From assembly GCF_014203425.1 (NCBI RefSeq), contig NZ_JACHJC010000001.1, positions 1,674,001 to 1,738,000 of the forward strand: a stretch of 64,000 nt of DNA, written 5' to 3'. The DNA is from Micromonospora echinospora. Lineage in GTDB: Bacteria > Actinomycetota > Actinomycetes > Mycobacteriales > Micromonosporaceae. Positions 42,587-51,316 of the stretch are shown here, in pieces. Position 1 is the first letter of the stretch; every line of letters begins with the position of its first letter. The position numbers and the translations under genes are program-made. Under the pieces are notes generated by a model. It was not told where the DNA came from and made no database searches. It saw nothing but the letters and a program-made list of their open reading frames with translations.

Positions 42587-44866
42587 GTGAGCCTCGCCGC
42601 CGCGGCGCCGGCCCGTCATCCGCTCGCCGGCCGTGTCGGACTTGCCGCGGCCGCCGTCGCCGTACTCGGGGAGACGGCCTGGCTGGTCGCCCGGCTGCCC
42701 GGCGCGGCGCTGGTCAGCGACCTCGGCGCGATGGCGGTGTCGAGCCTGGCGGCGGTGCTCTGCTTCGGCGCGGCGCGGCGCCAGCCGGTCGCGTTGCGCC
42801 GGTTCTGGGAGCTGATGGCGGCCACCATGGCCCTCGCCGCGCTCGGCCGTACGGTGTGGACAGTCGAACGCCTCGGTGGGCTGGGCCTGCCGCACACGCC
42901 GCTGGTCGCCGGACTGTTCGCCGCCGGCATCGTCACCGGCACCGCCGCCCTGCTCACCTTCCGCGCCGGCCCGCGCAGCCTGATCGGCCGGGCCCGCACC
43001 CTGCTCGACGGGGTCATCGTCGGGCTGGCCCTCATCCCGATCGGCTGGGTGGTGGTGTTCCAGGAGATCACCGAGGCCGGCCTGGCCGATCCGATGCGCA
43101 CGTTCGGCCTGCTCTACCCGATGTTCGACCTGATGCAACTGACCATCCTGGTGGCGGTCGCCGGTCCGGGCCGGCCGATGTGGCGGGCGCTCACCGTGAT
43201 CGGGGCGGGCCTGGCGATCCGGGCCGGCGCGGACGCCGTCTACGTGTCCCTGGTCGCGCACGGCAACTACACGCCCGGTCACCCGGTCGACATCTGCTGG
43301 CCGCTGAGCTATCTGCTGGTCGGACTGGCCACCCGCTATCCGCCGCCGGTCGACGAGGACGGCGAGGACGACGTGGTCGAGTCGCCGCTGCCGCCGTGGT
43401 GGCGGGTGGCGCTGCCGTACCTGCCGGTGGGCGGTGCGATCGTCGCGGTCATGCTGTCGCGGCGGCCCAGCGGGCAGACTCCGCACGTGGTCTTCGTCGG
43501 CATGATGGCCCTGCTCGGCGTGCTGGCGCTGCGCCAGGGGCTGGCCGCGAACGAGAACCTGCGGCTGGTCGGCCGGCTGCGCCGGCTCGCGTACTCCGAC
43601 CAGCTCACCGGCCTGCCGAACCGGCTGACGTTCGTGCGGCGGCTGCGCCGGGCGTTGCGTGGGGGCGGGCCGGTCGCCGTGGTGCTGCTCGACCTGGACG
43701 GCTTCAAGCAGGTGAACGACAGGTTCGGTCACGCCGCCGGGGACCGGTTGCTGACCACGACCGCGGAGCGCATGCGGGACGCGGTCGGCCCGGACGGGAT
43801 GATCGCGCGGCTGGGCGGCGACGAGTTCGCGGTGCTGGTGGCCGGGGAGCGCCCGGTGCCGCCCGAGCGGCTCGCGATCCGGCTGCTCGCCGCGCTGGAA
43901 CCGCTGCCCGGCGAGGAGGACCTCGGCGTCCACCCGTCGGCGAGCATCGGCATCGCCGAGTACGGGCCGCAGCACACCTCGCACACCGACCTGCTCCGCG
44001 ACGCCGACATCGCCATGTACGCGGCGAAGGCGGCCGGCAAGGCCGCGTACCGCACGTGCACGCCGGAGCTGCGCGAGTCGGCGGTGAGCCGGGCCGAGCT
44101 GATCGCCGACCTGCGCCGCGCGGTGGACGAGGGCCAGTTGCTGATGGAGTTCCAGCCCATCGTCGACCTCGACACCGGCGTGGTACGCAGCGCCGAGGCC
44201 CTGGTGCGCTGGCGGCATCCCCGGCTCGGCGTGCTCACCCCGGCCCGGTTCCTGCCGCTGGCCGAGGAGACCGGGCTGATCGTGGCGATCGACAGGTGGG
44301 TCATCCACGAGGCGTGCCGGGCCGCGGCGACCTGGCGCGCGAACGCGCCGGAGGTGACAGTGGCGGTGAACATCGCCGCCGCTCACCTGTGCCGGCCCGA
44401 CCTCATCGCCACTGTCACCGGCGCGGTCGCCGCGGCCGGCCTGCCGCCGCGCGCGCTCACCCTGGAACTCACCGAGTCCGCGCTGATCGAGGGCAGCGAG
44501 TCGGTGCTGGACCGGCTGTCCCAGCTGCGCGACCTCGGCATCCGGATCGCCATCGACGACTTCGGCACCGGCTACTCCTCGCTGAGCTACCTGCACCGCA
44601 TCCCGGCCACCGAGTTGAAGATCGACAGGTCGTTCGTGTCCCGGCTGGACGCCGGTGACACCCGCGCGTACGCCACCGTCGAGATGGTGAACCGGCTGGC
44701 CGGCGCGTTCGACCTCGCGGTGGTGGCCGAGGGGGTGGAGACGGTCGCGCAGCACGCGGCGGTCACCGCGATCGGCTGCCGGCAGGGCCAGGGCTGGCGG
44801 TACGGCCGCCCCACGGCCCTGCCGGACCTGCTTCCCGCGTTGTCCGGGGCGGGCGCGGACCGCTGA
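42587..44866 (+). CDS. Membrane-bound GGDEF-EAL protein (c-di-GMP turnover)
   Basis: 759 residues. About nine transmembrane helices occupy residues 10-330. GGDEF follows (LAYSDQLTGLPNRLTF, VVLLDLDGFKQVNDRFGHAA, ARLGGDEFAVLVAG), then EAL (LLMEFQPIVDLDTGVVRSAE, ALVRWRHP, LTLELTESALIEG, IAIDDFGTGYSSLSYLHRIP, TELKIDRSF, VVAEGVET). Both catalytic cores look intact, so it may both make and degrade c-di-GMP. GTG 42587 is chosen; an actinomycete -10 TAGGCT lies at about 42499, giving an 80-nt leader without a good ribosome site. Confidence 0.88.
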   Translation: MSLAAAAPARHPLAGRVGLAAAAVAVLGETAWLVARLPGAALVSDLGAMAVSSLAAVLCFGAARRQPVALRRFWELMAATMALAALGRTVWTVERLGGLGLPHTPLVAGLFAAGIVTGTAALLTFRAGPRSLIGRARTLLDGVIVGLALIPIGWVVVFQEITEAGLADPMRTFGLLYPMFDLMQLTILVAVAGPGRPMWRALTVIGAGLAIRAGADAVYVSLVAHGNYTPGHPVDICWPLSYLLVGLATRYPPPVDEDGEDDVVESPLPPWWRVALPYLPVGGAIVAVMLSRRPSGQTPHVVFVGMMALLGVLALRQGLAANENLRLVGRLRRLAYSDQLTGLPNRLTFVRRLRRALRGGGPVAVVLLDLDGFKQVNDRFGHAAGDRLLTTTAERMRDAVGPDGMIARLGGDEFAVLVAGERPVPPERLAIRLLAALEPLPGEEDLGVHPSASIGIAEYGPQHTSHTDLLRDADIAMYAAKAAGKAAYRTCTPELRESAVSRAELIADLRRAVDEGQLLMEFQPIVDLDTGVVRSAEALVRWRHPRLGVLTPARFLPLAEETGLIVAIDRWVIHEACRAAATWRANAPEVTVAVNIAAAHLCRPDLIATVTGAVAAAGLPPRALTLELTESALIEGSESVLDRLSQLRDLGIRIAIDDFGTGYSSLSYLHRIPATELKIDRSFVSRLDAGDTRAYATVEMVNRLAGAFDLAVVAEGVETVAQHAAVTAIGCRQGQGWRYGRPTALPDLLPALSGAGADR

Positions 44867-44995
44867 CCGGCCCGCCCGGGTGGGGGCCGAAGGTCCCGGA
44901 CAGGACAGGGGATTCGACCCTGCTCACGGGCGGTACGCGCCGTCATGATTATTCTCGTCAGCCAGACGAATACACCCTCCACACGGGAGTCAGAT

Positions 44996-45628
44996 ATGAA
45001 GCGACGGACGCTCGACCTGCTGTTCAGCATCGGTGGGCTGGGCCTGGCGGTCCTGCTGCTCGTCGTCGGCGTCGTCCTGACGACGAACGCCAACTTCGCC
45101 AACGACTACGTACGTTCCCAGCTCGGCGAGCAGAACATCACCTTCACCCCGGCGGACAAACTGTCGGACGAGGAGAAGAAGTCGGACTGCCTGCGCGAGT
45201 ACGCCGGCCAGAAGATGACGACCGGCAAGCAGGCGGAGTGCTACGCCAACGAGTACATCGGCCTGCACCTGAAGAACATGGCCGGCGGCAAGACCTACGC
45301 CGACCTGGGCGAGCCGCAGAGCGCGCTGCGCGAGCAGGTGGCCCAGGCCGAGCAGAGCAACGCCGCCAACCTGGCCGACCTGCAGAAGCAGCTCGCCGAG
45401 GTGACCGCCCAGCGGGAGACCGTGTTCAAGGGCGAGACGCTGCGCGGCCTGCTGCTCACCTCGTACGGCTTCAGCGAGTTCGGCCGCAAGGCCGAGCAGG
45501 GCGCCCTGGCCGTGTACCTCGGCGCGGGCCTGCTCCTGCTGCTCTCCGCCGCCGGCCTGGTGCACGCCTTCCGCACCCCGCCGACCGCGACCTTCGCCGC
45601 CCCGGAGAAGGAGAAGGTCACCAACTGA
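44996..45628 (+). CDS. Two-helix membrane protein of unknown function
   Basis: 210 residues. One helix near the N-terminus (LLFSIGGLGLAVLLLVVGVV) and one near the C-terminus (GALAVYLGAGLLLLLSAAGL) flank a soluble loop of about 125 residues with two Cys (DCLREYAG and AECYANEYI), which could form a disulfide outside the cell, and a short coiled coil (LREQVAQAEQSNAANLADLQ). The start is ATG 44996 after GGGAG. A strong terminator follows. No family recognised. Confidence 0.75.
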   Translation: MKRRTLDLLFSIGGLGLAVLLLVVGVVLTTNANFANDYVRSQLGEQNITFTPADKLSDEEKKSDCLREYAGQKMTTGKQAECYANEYIGLHLKNMAGGKTYADLGEPQSALREQVAQAEQSNAANLADLQKQLAEVTAQRETVFKGETLRGLLLTSYGFSEFGRKAEQGALAVYLGAGLLLLLSAAGLVHAFRTPPTATFAAPEKEKVTN

Positions 45629-45634
45629 CCGCAC

Positions 45635-45674
45635 CGACGACGCCCCCGGCCGATCATGGTCGGGGGCGTCGTCG
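45635..45674 (+). terminator. Terminator after the two-helix membrane protein
   Basis: CGACGACGCCCCCGGCC and GGTCGGGGGCGTCGTCG form a 17-bp stem with one G-T pair and loop GATCAT, 7 nt past the stop codon. Confidence 0.85.
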
Positions 45675-45737
45675 TGTTCGCGGCTTGACCCTCACGCAGC
45701 GGAAGGCGGCAGCCTTGGTCGCGGAAGGGAGGGAACC

Positions 45738-46496
45738 ATGGCGTACACGGTGGGGCAGGTGGCGCGGGCGGCTCGGGTGACGGTCCGGACGCTGCACCAC
45801 TACGACGAGATCGGGCTGCTGCGGCCCAGCGGGCGAACGCCGGCGGGCTACCGCCGCTACGACGACGCGGACCTGGACCGGTTGCAGCTCATCCGCTACT
45901 ACCGCGAGCTGGGGTTCCCGCTTGAGGAGATCGCCGAGATCCTGGACGATCCGGACGCCGACCCGGTGGCGCACCTGCGCCGGCAGCACGAGCTGCTGTC
46001 CGGGCGGATCGGGAAGCTCCAGGAGATGGTCGCGGCGATCGAACACGCGATGGAGGCGAGGACGTTGGGGATCCAGTTGACGCCGGAGGAGCGGTTCGAG
46101 GTGTTCGGTGACTTCGACCCGGACGAGCACGCCGAGGAGGCCGAGCATCGCTGGGGTGACACCGAGGCGTACCGGCAGTCGCAGGAGCGCGCGGGCCGCT
46201 ACTCGAAGGAGGACTGGCTGCGCAACAAGGCGGAGAACGAGGACTGGGGGCGGCGGTTCGTCGCACTCATGGACTCGGGCGCGCCGGCTGACGGCCCGGA
46301 GGCGATGGCGCTGGCCGAGGAGCACCGGCAGCTCATCACCACGTGGTGGTACGACTGCTCGTACGAGATCCACACCGGTCTGGCCGACATGTACATGGCC
46401 GACCCGCGGTTCACCGAGTACTTCGAGACGCTGCGGCCCGGGATGGCCGCGTACCTGAACGAGGCCATCCACGCCAACGCGATCACCCGGGCCTGA
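45738..46496 (+). CDS. MerR-family regulator of the TipA type
   Basis: 252 residues. The N-terminal MerR helix-turn-helix is YTVGQVARAARVTVRTLHHY followed by DEIGLLRPSGRTPAGYRRYD. A dimerisation coil (LRRQHELLSGRIGKLQEMVA) leads to the C-terminal TipAS domain (about 110-250), with FGDFDPDEHAEEAEHRWGDT, YSKEDWLRN and TWWYDCSYEIHTGLADMYMA. TipA proteins bind thiopeptides or other drugs and activate transcription. GGAGG precedes ATG 45738. Targets are not evident. Confidence 0.9.
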   Translation: MAYTVGQVARAARVTVRTLHHYDEIGLLRPSGRTPAGYRRYDDADLDRLQLIRYYRELGFPLEEIAEILDDPDADPVAHLRRQHELLSGRIGKLQEMVAAIEHAMEARTLGIQLTPEERFEVFGDFDPDEHAEEAEHRWGDTEAYRQSQERAGRYSKEDWLRNKAENEDWGRRFVALMDSGAPADGPEAMALAEEHRQLITTWWYDCSYEIHTGLADMYMADPRFTEYFETLRPGMAAYLNEAIHANAITRA

Positions 46497-46523
46497 CCGG
46501 GGGTCCGTGGCAGGATGGCCGGC

Positions 46524-46808
46524 ATGCTCATCGTCGCCGGCACCCTCTACGTCGATCCGGCCCGGCGGTACGCCTACCTGGCGTCCTGTGAGGCCGCCGT
46601 CCGCGCGGCCCGGGCCGCGCCCGGCTGCGTCGACTTCGCGGTCAGCGCCGACCTGGTCGAGCCGGGCCGGGTCAACGTCTACGAGCGGTGGGAGTCCGAC
46701 GAGCAGTTGCTGGCGTTCCGGGGCTCCGGCCCGGAGGCCGAGCAGGTGACGGAGATCCTCGGCGCCGAGGTGCACAAGTTCCGCATCTCCGGCGTCGAGG
46801 CTCCCTGA
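46524..46808 (+). CDS. ABM-domain monooxygenase-like protein
   Basis: 94 residues of the antibiotic-biosynthesis-monooxygenase (ABM) dimeric barrel fold: MLIVAGTLYVDPARRYAYLA, APGCVDFAVSADLVEPGRVN and VYERWESDEQLLAFRGS are typical. It may be a quinol monooxygenase or a small-molecule sensor. ATG 46524 is favoured over 46515, because CAGGAT (46511-46516) lies 7 nt before it as the -10 box. Substrate unknown. Confidence 0.82.
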   Translation: MLIVAGTLYVDPARRYAYLASCEAAVRAARAAPGCVDFAVSADLVEPGRVNVYERWESDEQLLAFRGSGPEAEQVTEILGAEVHKFRISGVEAP

Positions 46809-46815
46809 GACGTCG

Positions 46816-48336
46816 CTACAGGAAGACGTCGAGCAGCAGGACGCCGAGGAAGCCGACCACCGAGATGATCGTCTCCATCACCGACCAGCTCTTGATGGTC
46901 TGCCCGACGGTCAACCCGAAGTACTCCTTCACCAGCCAGAAACCGGCGTCGTTGACGTGCGAGAAGAACAGCGACCCGCAGCCGATGGCCAGCGCCAGCA
47001 GCGCCACCTCGGGACCGCCGAGCGTGTCGGCCAGCGGCGCCACGATTCCGGCGGCGGTGATGGTGGCGACGGTGGCCGAGCCGGTGGCGACCCGGATGCC
47101 GACCGCCACGAGCCAGCCGAGCAGCAGCGGCGAGAGGTTCGCGCCGTCGGCGGCGTTCGCGACCAGGTCGCCCACACCGGCGTCGACGAGCACCTGCTTG
47201 AAGCCGCCACCGGCGGCGACGATCAGCAGGATGCCGGCGATCGGCGGCAGTGAGCCGCCGAGGAAACCGGAGACCTGGGTACGGCTGAAGCCGGACCGGT
47301 AGCCCAGGAAGATCATGGCGAAGATGACGCCGGCGAGCAGGGCGATGATCGGGGTGCCGACGATGTCCAGCGCCTTGCGGCCGGCGGTGTTCTCGGCGAG
47401 TGTCAGCTCGCCGATCGCCCGCAGCAGCATCAGCACCACCGGCAGCAGCACGGTGACCACCGCCGCCCACAGCGCCGGGGAGCGGCTGGATCGCCGGCCG
47501 GCCGGTTCCTCGATGGCGGCGCCGGGGCGGCCGGTGCCGGGGTTGAGCAGGTCGTCCTCGGTGACCAGGTCGCCGTCGGCGTCGGCCCGGCCGTCACCGG
47601 GACGGGTCGGGCTGCGGTCGTCGGCGGCGTCCCGCCGGGTCGGCAGCAGCTCCGTCGGGGCGGTGGCCGACACGTACCGGGCGATGAAGTTGCCGAAGAC
47701 CGGGCCGGCGATGATCACCGTGGGGATCGCCACCAGCAGGCCCAGGGCGAGCGTCTGACCGAGGTTGGCGCCGAGCGCGTCGATCGCCACCAACGGGCCG
47801 GGGTGCGGCGGCACCAGGCCGTGCAGCACCGACAGACCGGCGAGCGCGGGAATGCCGATCTTGATCAGCGGGACATTCACCCGCAGCGAGACGAGCAGCA
47901 CGATCGGCACCAGCAGCACCACGCCGACCTCGAAGAACAACGGCAGGCCGATGAGCGCGGCCACGCCGGCCATCGCCCAGGGCAGCGCGGTGCCGGAGAC
48001 CCGGCCGACCACCCGTTCCACGATGCCGTCCGCGCCGCCGGACTCGGCCAGCAGGCCGCCGATCATCGCGCCGAGCGCGATCAGCAGACCGACGCCGCCG
48101 ACTGTGGAGCCGACGCCGCCGCTGAACGACGTGACGATCTTGTCGACGGGTACGGCGGCGACCACGCCGAGCACCGCCGCGCCGAGGATCAGCGAGAGGA
48201 ACGGGTGCACCTTGCCCCACGCGATGAGCAGCACCACAGCGGCGATGCCGAGCAGGGCGGCGAGGACGAGTTGGGTGTCACCGGCGTTCGTGAGCGGTTC
48301 CGCGGGAGCAGCGAGCAGTGTGACCACGGCGACCAC
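46816..48336 (-). CDS. gntP: GntP-family gluconate:H+ symporter
   Basis: 506 residues, about twelve to fourteen helices. Conserved stretches are VHPFLSLILGAAVLGVVAAV, FSGGVGSTVGGVGLLIALGA, HGLVPPHPGPLVAIDALGAN and VNDAGFWLVKEYFGLTVGQT, all GntP marks. It lies 12 bp downstream of the gluconate kinase gene in the same direction, so the two form an import-and-phosphorylation operon feeding the pentose phosphate pathway. Confidence 0.92.
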   Translation of the reverse strand: MVAVVTLLAAPAEPLTNAGDTQLVLAALLGIAAVVLLIAWGKVHPFLSLILGAAVLGVVAAVPVDKIVTSFSGGVGSTVGGVGLLIALGAMIGGLLAESGGADGIVERVVGRVSGTALPWAMAGVAALIGLPLFFEVGVVLLVPIVLLVSLRVNVPLIKIGIPALAGLSVLHGLVPPHPGPLVAIDALGANLGQTLALGLLVAIPTVIIAGPVFGNFIARYVSATAPTELLPTRRDAADDRSPTRPGDGRADADGDLVTEDDLLNPGTGRPGAAIEEPAGRRSSRSPALWAAVVTVLLPVVLMLLRAIGELTLAENTAGRKALDIVGTPIIALLAGVIFAMIFLGYRSGFSRTQVSGFLGGSLPPIAGILLIVAAGGGFKQVLVDAGVGDLVANAADGANLSPLLLGWLVAVGIRVATGSATVATITAAGIVAPLADTLGGPEVALLALAIGCGSLFFSHVNDAGFWLVKEYFGLTVGQTIKSWSVMETIISVVGFLGVLLLDVFL

Positions 48337-48348
48337 GCCCTTCGGTCG

Positions 48349-49890
48349 TCAGCGGGGAGGTGCTGTCGGTGGCGGTTCCGGCGGCAGGCTGGGCGCCATC
48401 CGCCGCAGGGACGCGAACGTGGGCACGAGCGCGTCGTACAGCTCGGAGAAGAGGGGGAGCAGCGCGGCGTACGTGGCGGCGGAGGCGGGATCCGGGTGGA
48501 CCGTCTCCTCGATCCGGACCAGATCGGCGGCGACCTCGATCGACCCGATCAGCCCGAGCGCCTGCATACCCAGCAGCGCGGCGCCGAAGCCGGACCCCTC
48601 GTGCCCGGCGGGGAACCGCACCGGCATGCCCAGCGCGTCGGCGAGGATCTGCCGCCACAGCGGGCTGCGGGCGAAGCCGCCGCTGGCGCGGACCTCGCGT
48701 ACCTCGTTGCCGGCCGCCCGGACCGAGGCGAGGACCAGCGCGAGCTGCTGGCAGACGCCCTCCAGCGCGGCCCGGACCAGGTGCGCCCGGCCGTGGCCGT
48801 GGGTCAGCCCGACGTACGCGCCGCGCGGTAGCGCGCTCCAGTGCGGCGCCCGCTCGCTCAGCAGGTACGGCAGCATGATCAGCCCGCCGGAGCCGACCGG
48901 CGCCTGGGTGGCCAGGTCGAGCAGTTCCTCCTCGGCGTGCTCACCCAGCTCCGGGGCGAGCGCGTCGTTCGCCCACTTGAGGACGATCCCGCCGTTGTTG
49001 ATGGCGCCGCCGACGACCCAGCGGTCCTCGGTGAGCGCGTAGCAGAACACGCCACCGAGCGGGTCGACGCCGGGGCGCTCCACCATCACCCGCATCGCGC
49101 CGCTGGTGCCGATCGAGCAGGCCACCACGCCGGGGCGTACCGCGCCGAGGCCGAGGTTCGCCAGCGGCCCGTCGCCGGCGCCCACCACCAGCGGGGTGTC
49201 CGCCGGCAGCCCGGTGGCCCGCGCCGCCCCGGCGGTGAGCCCGGGCAGCACGTGGGTGGTGGGTACGAGCTGGGGAAGCTGTTCCTCGGTGATGCCGGCC
49301 AGGCGTAGCGCCTCGGCGTCCCAGGTCAGCCGGTGGATGTCCATCAGGCCGGTGGCCGAGGCGACCGAGTGGTCGGTGACGAGCGCGTCGGCGAGCCGCC
49401 GCAGCACCAGATCCTTGATGCCGACCCAGTGCGCGACCCGCTCGTGCAGCTTCGGCTCCTGCTCGGCGAACCAGACCAGCTTGGGCAGCGGCGCCATCGG
49501 GTGCACCGGGGTGCCGGTGCGCCGGTGCAGCGCGAGCCCGGACGGCACCGCCCGTAGCCGCTCGGCCTGCGCGCTGGCCCGGGAGTCGGCCCAGGTGATC
49601 GACGGGGTCAGCGGGGTGCCGTCGGCGTCCAGCCCGATCAGGCTGTGCATGGCGGTGCTGAACGACAATCCGGCCACCGGTACGCGCAGCTCGTCCACCA
49701 CCGCGCGGATCACGCCCAGCACTGCCTGGTGGATGAGGTCCGGATCCTGCTCGGCCCAGCCCGGGTTCGGCTCCTCCAGCGGGTAGCCGATCGAGTGGCT
49801 GGCCAGTTGCCGGCCGGTGGTGTCGAACGCGACGGCCTTGGAGCTGGTGGTGCCGATGTCCACTCCCACCACCACGGCCGGGTCGCCCAC
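48349..49890 (-). CDS. gntK: FGGY-family gluconate kinase
   Basis: 513-residue sugar kinase with two actin-like ATPase domains. The N-terminal phosphate motif is VVVGVDIGTTSSKAVAFDTT; substrate and hinge motifs include GLSFSTAMHSLIGLDADGTP, ITWADSRA and VVGAGDGPLANLGLGAV. The C-terminal FGGY signature region is GGINNGG-like (VVGGAINNGGIVLKWANDAL) followed by ASGGFARSPLWRQILADALG. GTG 49890 follows GGAGG. Pairing with a GntP permease makes gluconate the likely substrate. Confidence 0.88.
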   Translation of the reverse strand: MGDPAVVVGVDIGTTSSKAVAFDTTGRQLASHSIGYPLEEPNPGWAEQDPDLIHQAVLGVIRAVVDELRVPVAGLSFSTAMHSLIGLDADGTPLTPSITWADSRASAQAERLRAVPSGLALHRRTGTPVHPMAPLPKLVWFAEQEPKLHERVAHWVGIKDLVLRRLADALVTDHSVASATGLMDIHRLTWDAEALRLAGITEEQLPQLVPTTHVLPGLTAGAARATGLPADTPLVVGAGDGPLANLGLGAVRPGVVACSIGTSGAMRVMVERPGVDPLGGVFCYALTEDRWVVGGAINNGGIVLKWANDALAPELGEHAEEELLDLATQAPVGSGGLIMLPYLLSERAPHWSALPRGAYVGLTHGHGRAHLVRAALEGVCQQLALVLASVRAAGNEVREVRASGGFARSPLWRQILADALGMPVRFPAGHEGSGFGAALLGMQALGLIGSIEVAADLVRIEETVHPDPASAATYAALLPLFSELYDALVPTFASLRRMAPSLPPEPPPTAPPR

Positions 49891-50155
49891 CGGTGCACCT
49901 CCTCGCCGCCGGGGGCCGCGGTCCGCCCCGCTGTTGCGGCTGACGTTACCCACGTGTCCACGCGCCCGCATGACGAAGCGGGACCGCCGGAGGCCGGTGG
50001 CACGGAACGTGAATCGACGCGGGAGTTTCCGCCGATTGTGGAGGTCAATCAGCCGATCGGTCTAATTGGTGAATTTCGCGTGTCTTCGTACCCCTGCCGG
50101 ATCGTTGACATGAATGACACCCCGATTGGTGGGCTCGCGCGGCGGAGGAGTCGGC

Positions 50156-51310
50156 GTGGCGAAGACTGATTCGACGGGTTCCACATGGCGGTACCGGTGG
50201 GCGCACCGGCAGAACGAACGGCGGCAGCGGGCCTTCCGCGCGGCCGACGAGGCGTGGCGACGCCGCGACGACGAGCTGTGCCGCCTGCGTACGCTCGCGG
50301 TGTCCTTCCACGGCTCGGCCCAGGCCGGCGTCGGCCTGCCGATGGAGCTGGCCTCCGGTGAGGTGGTCTTCTGGACGCTCCCGGCCGCGCAACTGGTGGA
50401 GGTGCGGCACACCGCCGTGCTGCCCGCCCCCGAGCTGACAGTCGACCCCGACCCGCCCGTGCTGCGCCCGCGCCGCCCGGAGGGGGTCAAGGTGGTCGAC
50501 GCCGGGCTCGCGGTGCTCACCAACCGCCGGCTGGTGCTGCTCGGCGGGCGCGGCCGGCGCGACTGGGCGTACGGCCGGATGACCGGCCTGTCCCACGACC
50601 CCGGCGCGCCGGTCACCCTGATCCAGGTGCTGGACCGCCGACGTACCTCCGGGTTGCTGCTGCCCACCGGCGCGGTGGCCGACTTCCGGTTCACGCTCAC
50701 GCTCGCGTTCGCCGACGCGATCGAGCAGCGCGCCGCGGTCGTGGCCGAGCTGGACGAGCTGATCGAGGAGCACGCGGCGGAGCGCCCCCAGCGCCCGCCC
50801 GTGCTCACCCCCGCCCAGGCCCGGGTCTCCGCGCTGGTGCCCGGCGGCCGGCGCACAGTGGCGGTCGGCGCGGCGCTCGCGCTCGTCGTGCCGGCGATGC
50901 TCTTCGAGTCCAACCCGCCGACCCGGGCCGGCTCGGAGCGCGCCGCCGCGGCCACCCCGGCGGCCACCGACACCCCCTCGCCGCCGCAGGTCGCGCCCGC
51001 CGTCCAGGTCCGGCCCACGGCCAGCCCCGAGCCGTCGCGCGCCCGTCCCGCGCCGCCGCGCGGCACGCCCCAGCCGCCGGTCGAGCGCCGCTGCGGCGCC
51101 CCGGTGAACCCCTTCGGGTACGACTTCTGCGGCGGCCAGCGGATCCGCAGGCCGGCTGCCGGGGTGTGCGACTGGTTCGAGTGCGTACCCGGGTTCTGGT
51201 CCGATCGGGGCTGGCTGGTGCAGTGCCGCGACGGCTCGATCAGCCGCACCGGCGGCCAGCGTGACGTGTGCGCCGGGCACAAGGGGCTGCGCCGGACCGT
51301 CTGGCGCTGA
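50156..51310 (+). CDS. Single-pass membrane protein, unknown function
   Basis: 384 residues. A cytoplasmic N-terminal domain (about 1-225) contains HRQNERRQRAFRAADEAWRR and VVDAGLAVLTNRRLVLLGGR with TGLSHDPGAPVTLIQVL, reminiscent of PH-like membrane-associated folds (strand L-T-N-R-R-L-V). One helix (TVAVGAALALVVPAMLF) precedes a Pro-rich linker and a C-terminal Cys-rich extracellular segment (CGAPVNPFGYDFCGGQRI, CDWFECVPGFW, CRDGSIS, DVCAGHKG) with seven Cys, suggesting disulfides. GTG 50156 follows GGAGGAG. Function unknown. Confidence 0.7.
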   Translation: MAKTDSTGSTWRYRWAHRQNERRQRAFRAADEAWRRRDDELCRLRTLAVSFHGSAQAGVGLPMELASGEVVFWTLPAAQLVEVRHTAVLPAPELTVDPDPPVLRPRRPEGVKVVDAGLAVLTNRRLVLLGGRGRRDWAYGRMTGLSHDPGAPVTLIQVLDRRRTSGLLLPTGAVADFRFTLTLAFADAIEQRAAVVAELDELIEEHAAERPQRPPVLTPAQARVSALVPGGRRTVAVGAALALVVPAMLFESNPPTRAGSERAAAATPAATDTPSPPQVAPAVQVRPTASPEPSRARPAPPRGTPQPPVERRCGAPVNPFGYDFCGGQRIRRPAAGVCDWFECVPGFWSDRGWLVQCRDGSISRTGGQRDVCAGHKGLRRTVWR

Positions 51311-51316
51311 CGCCGG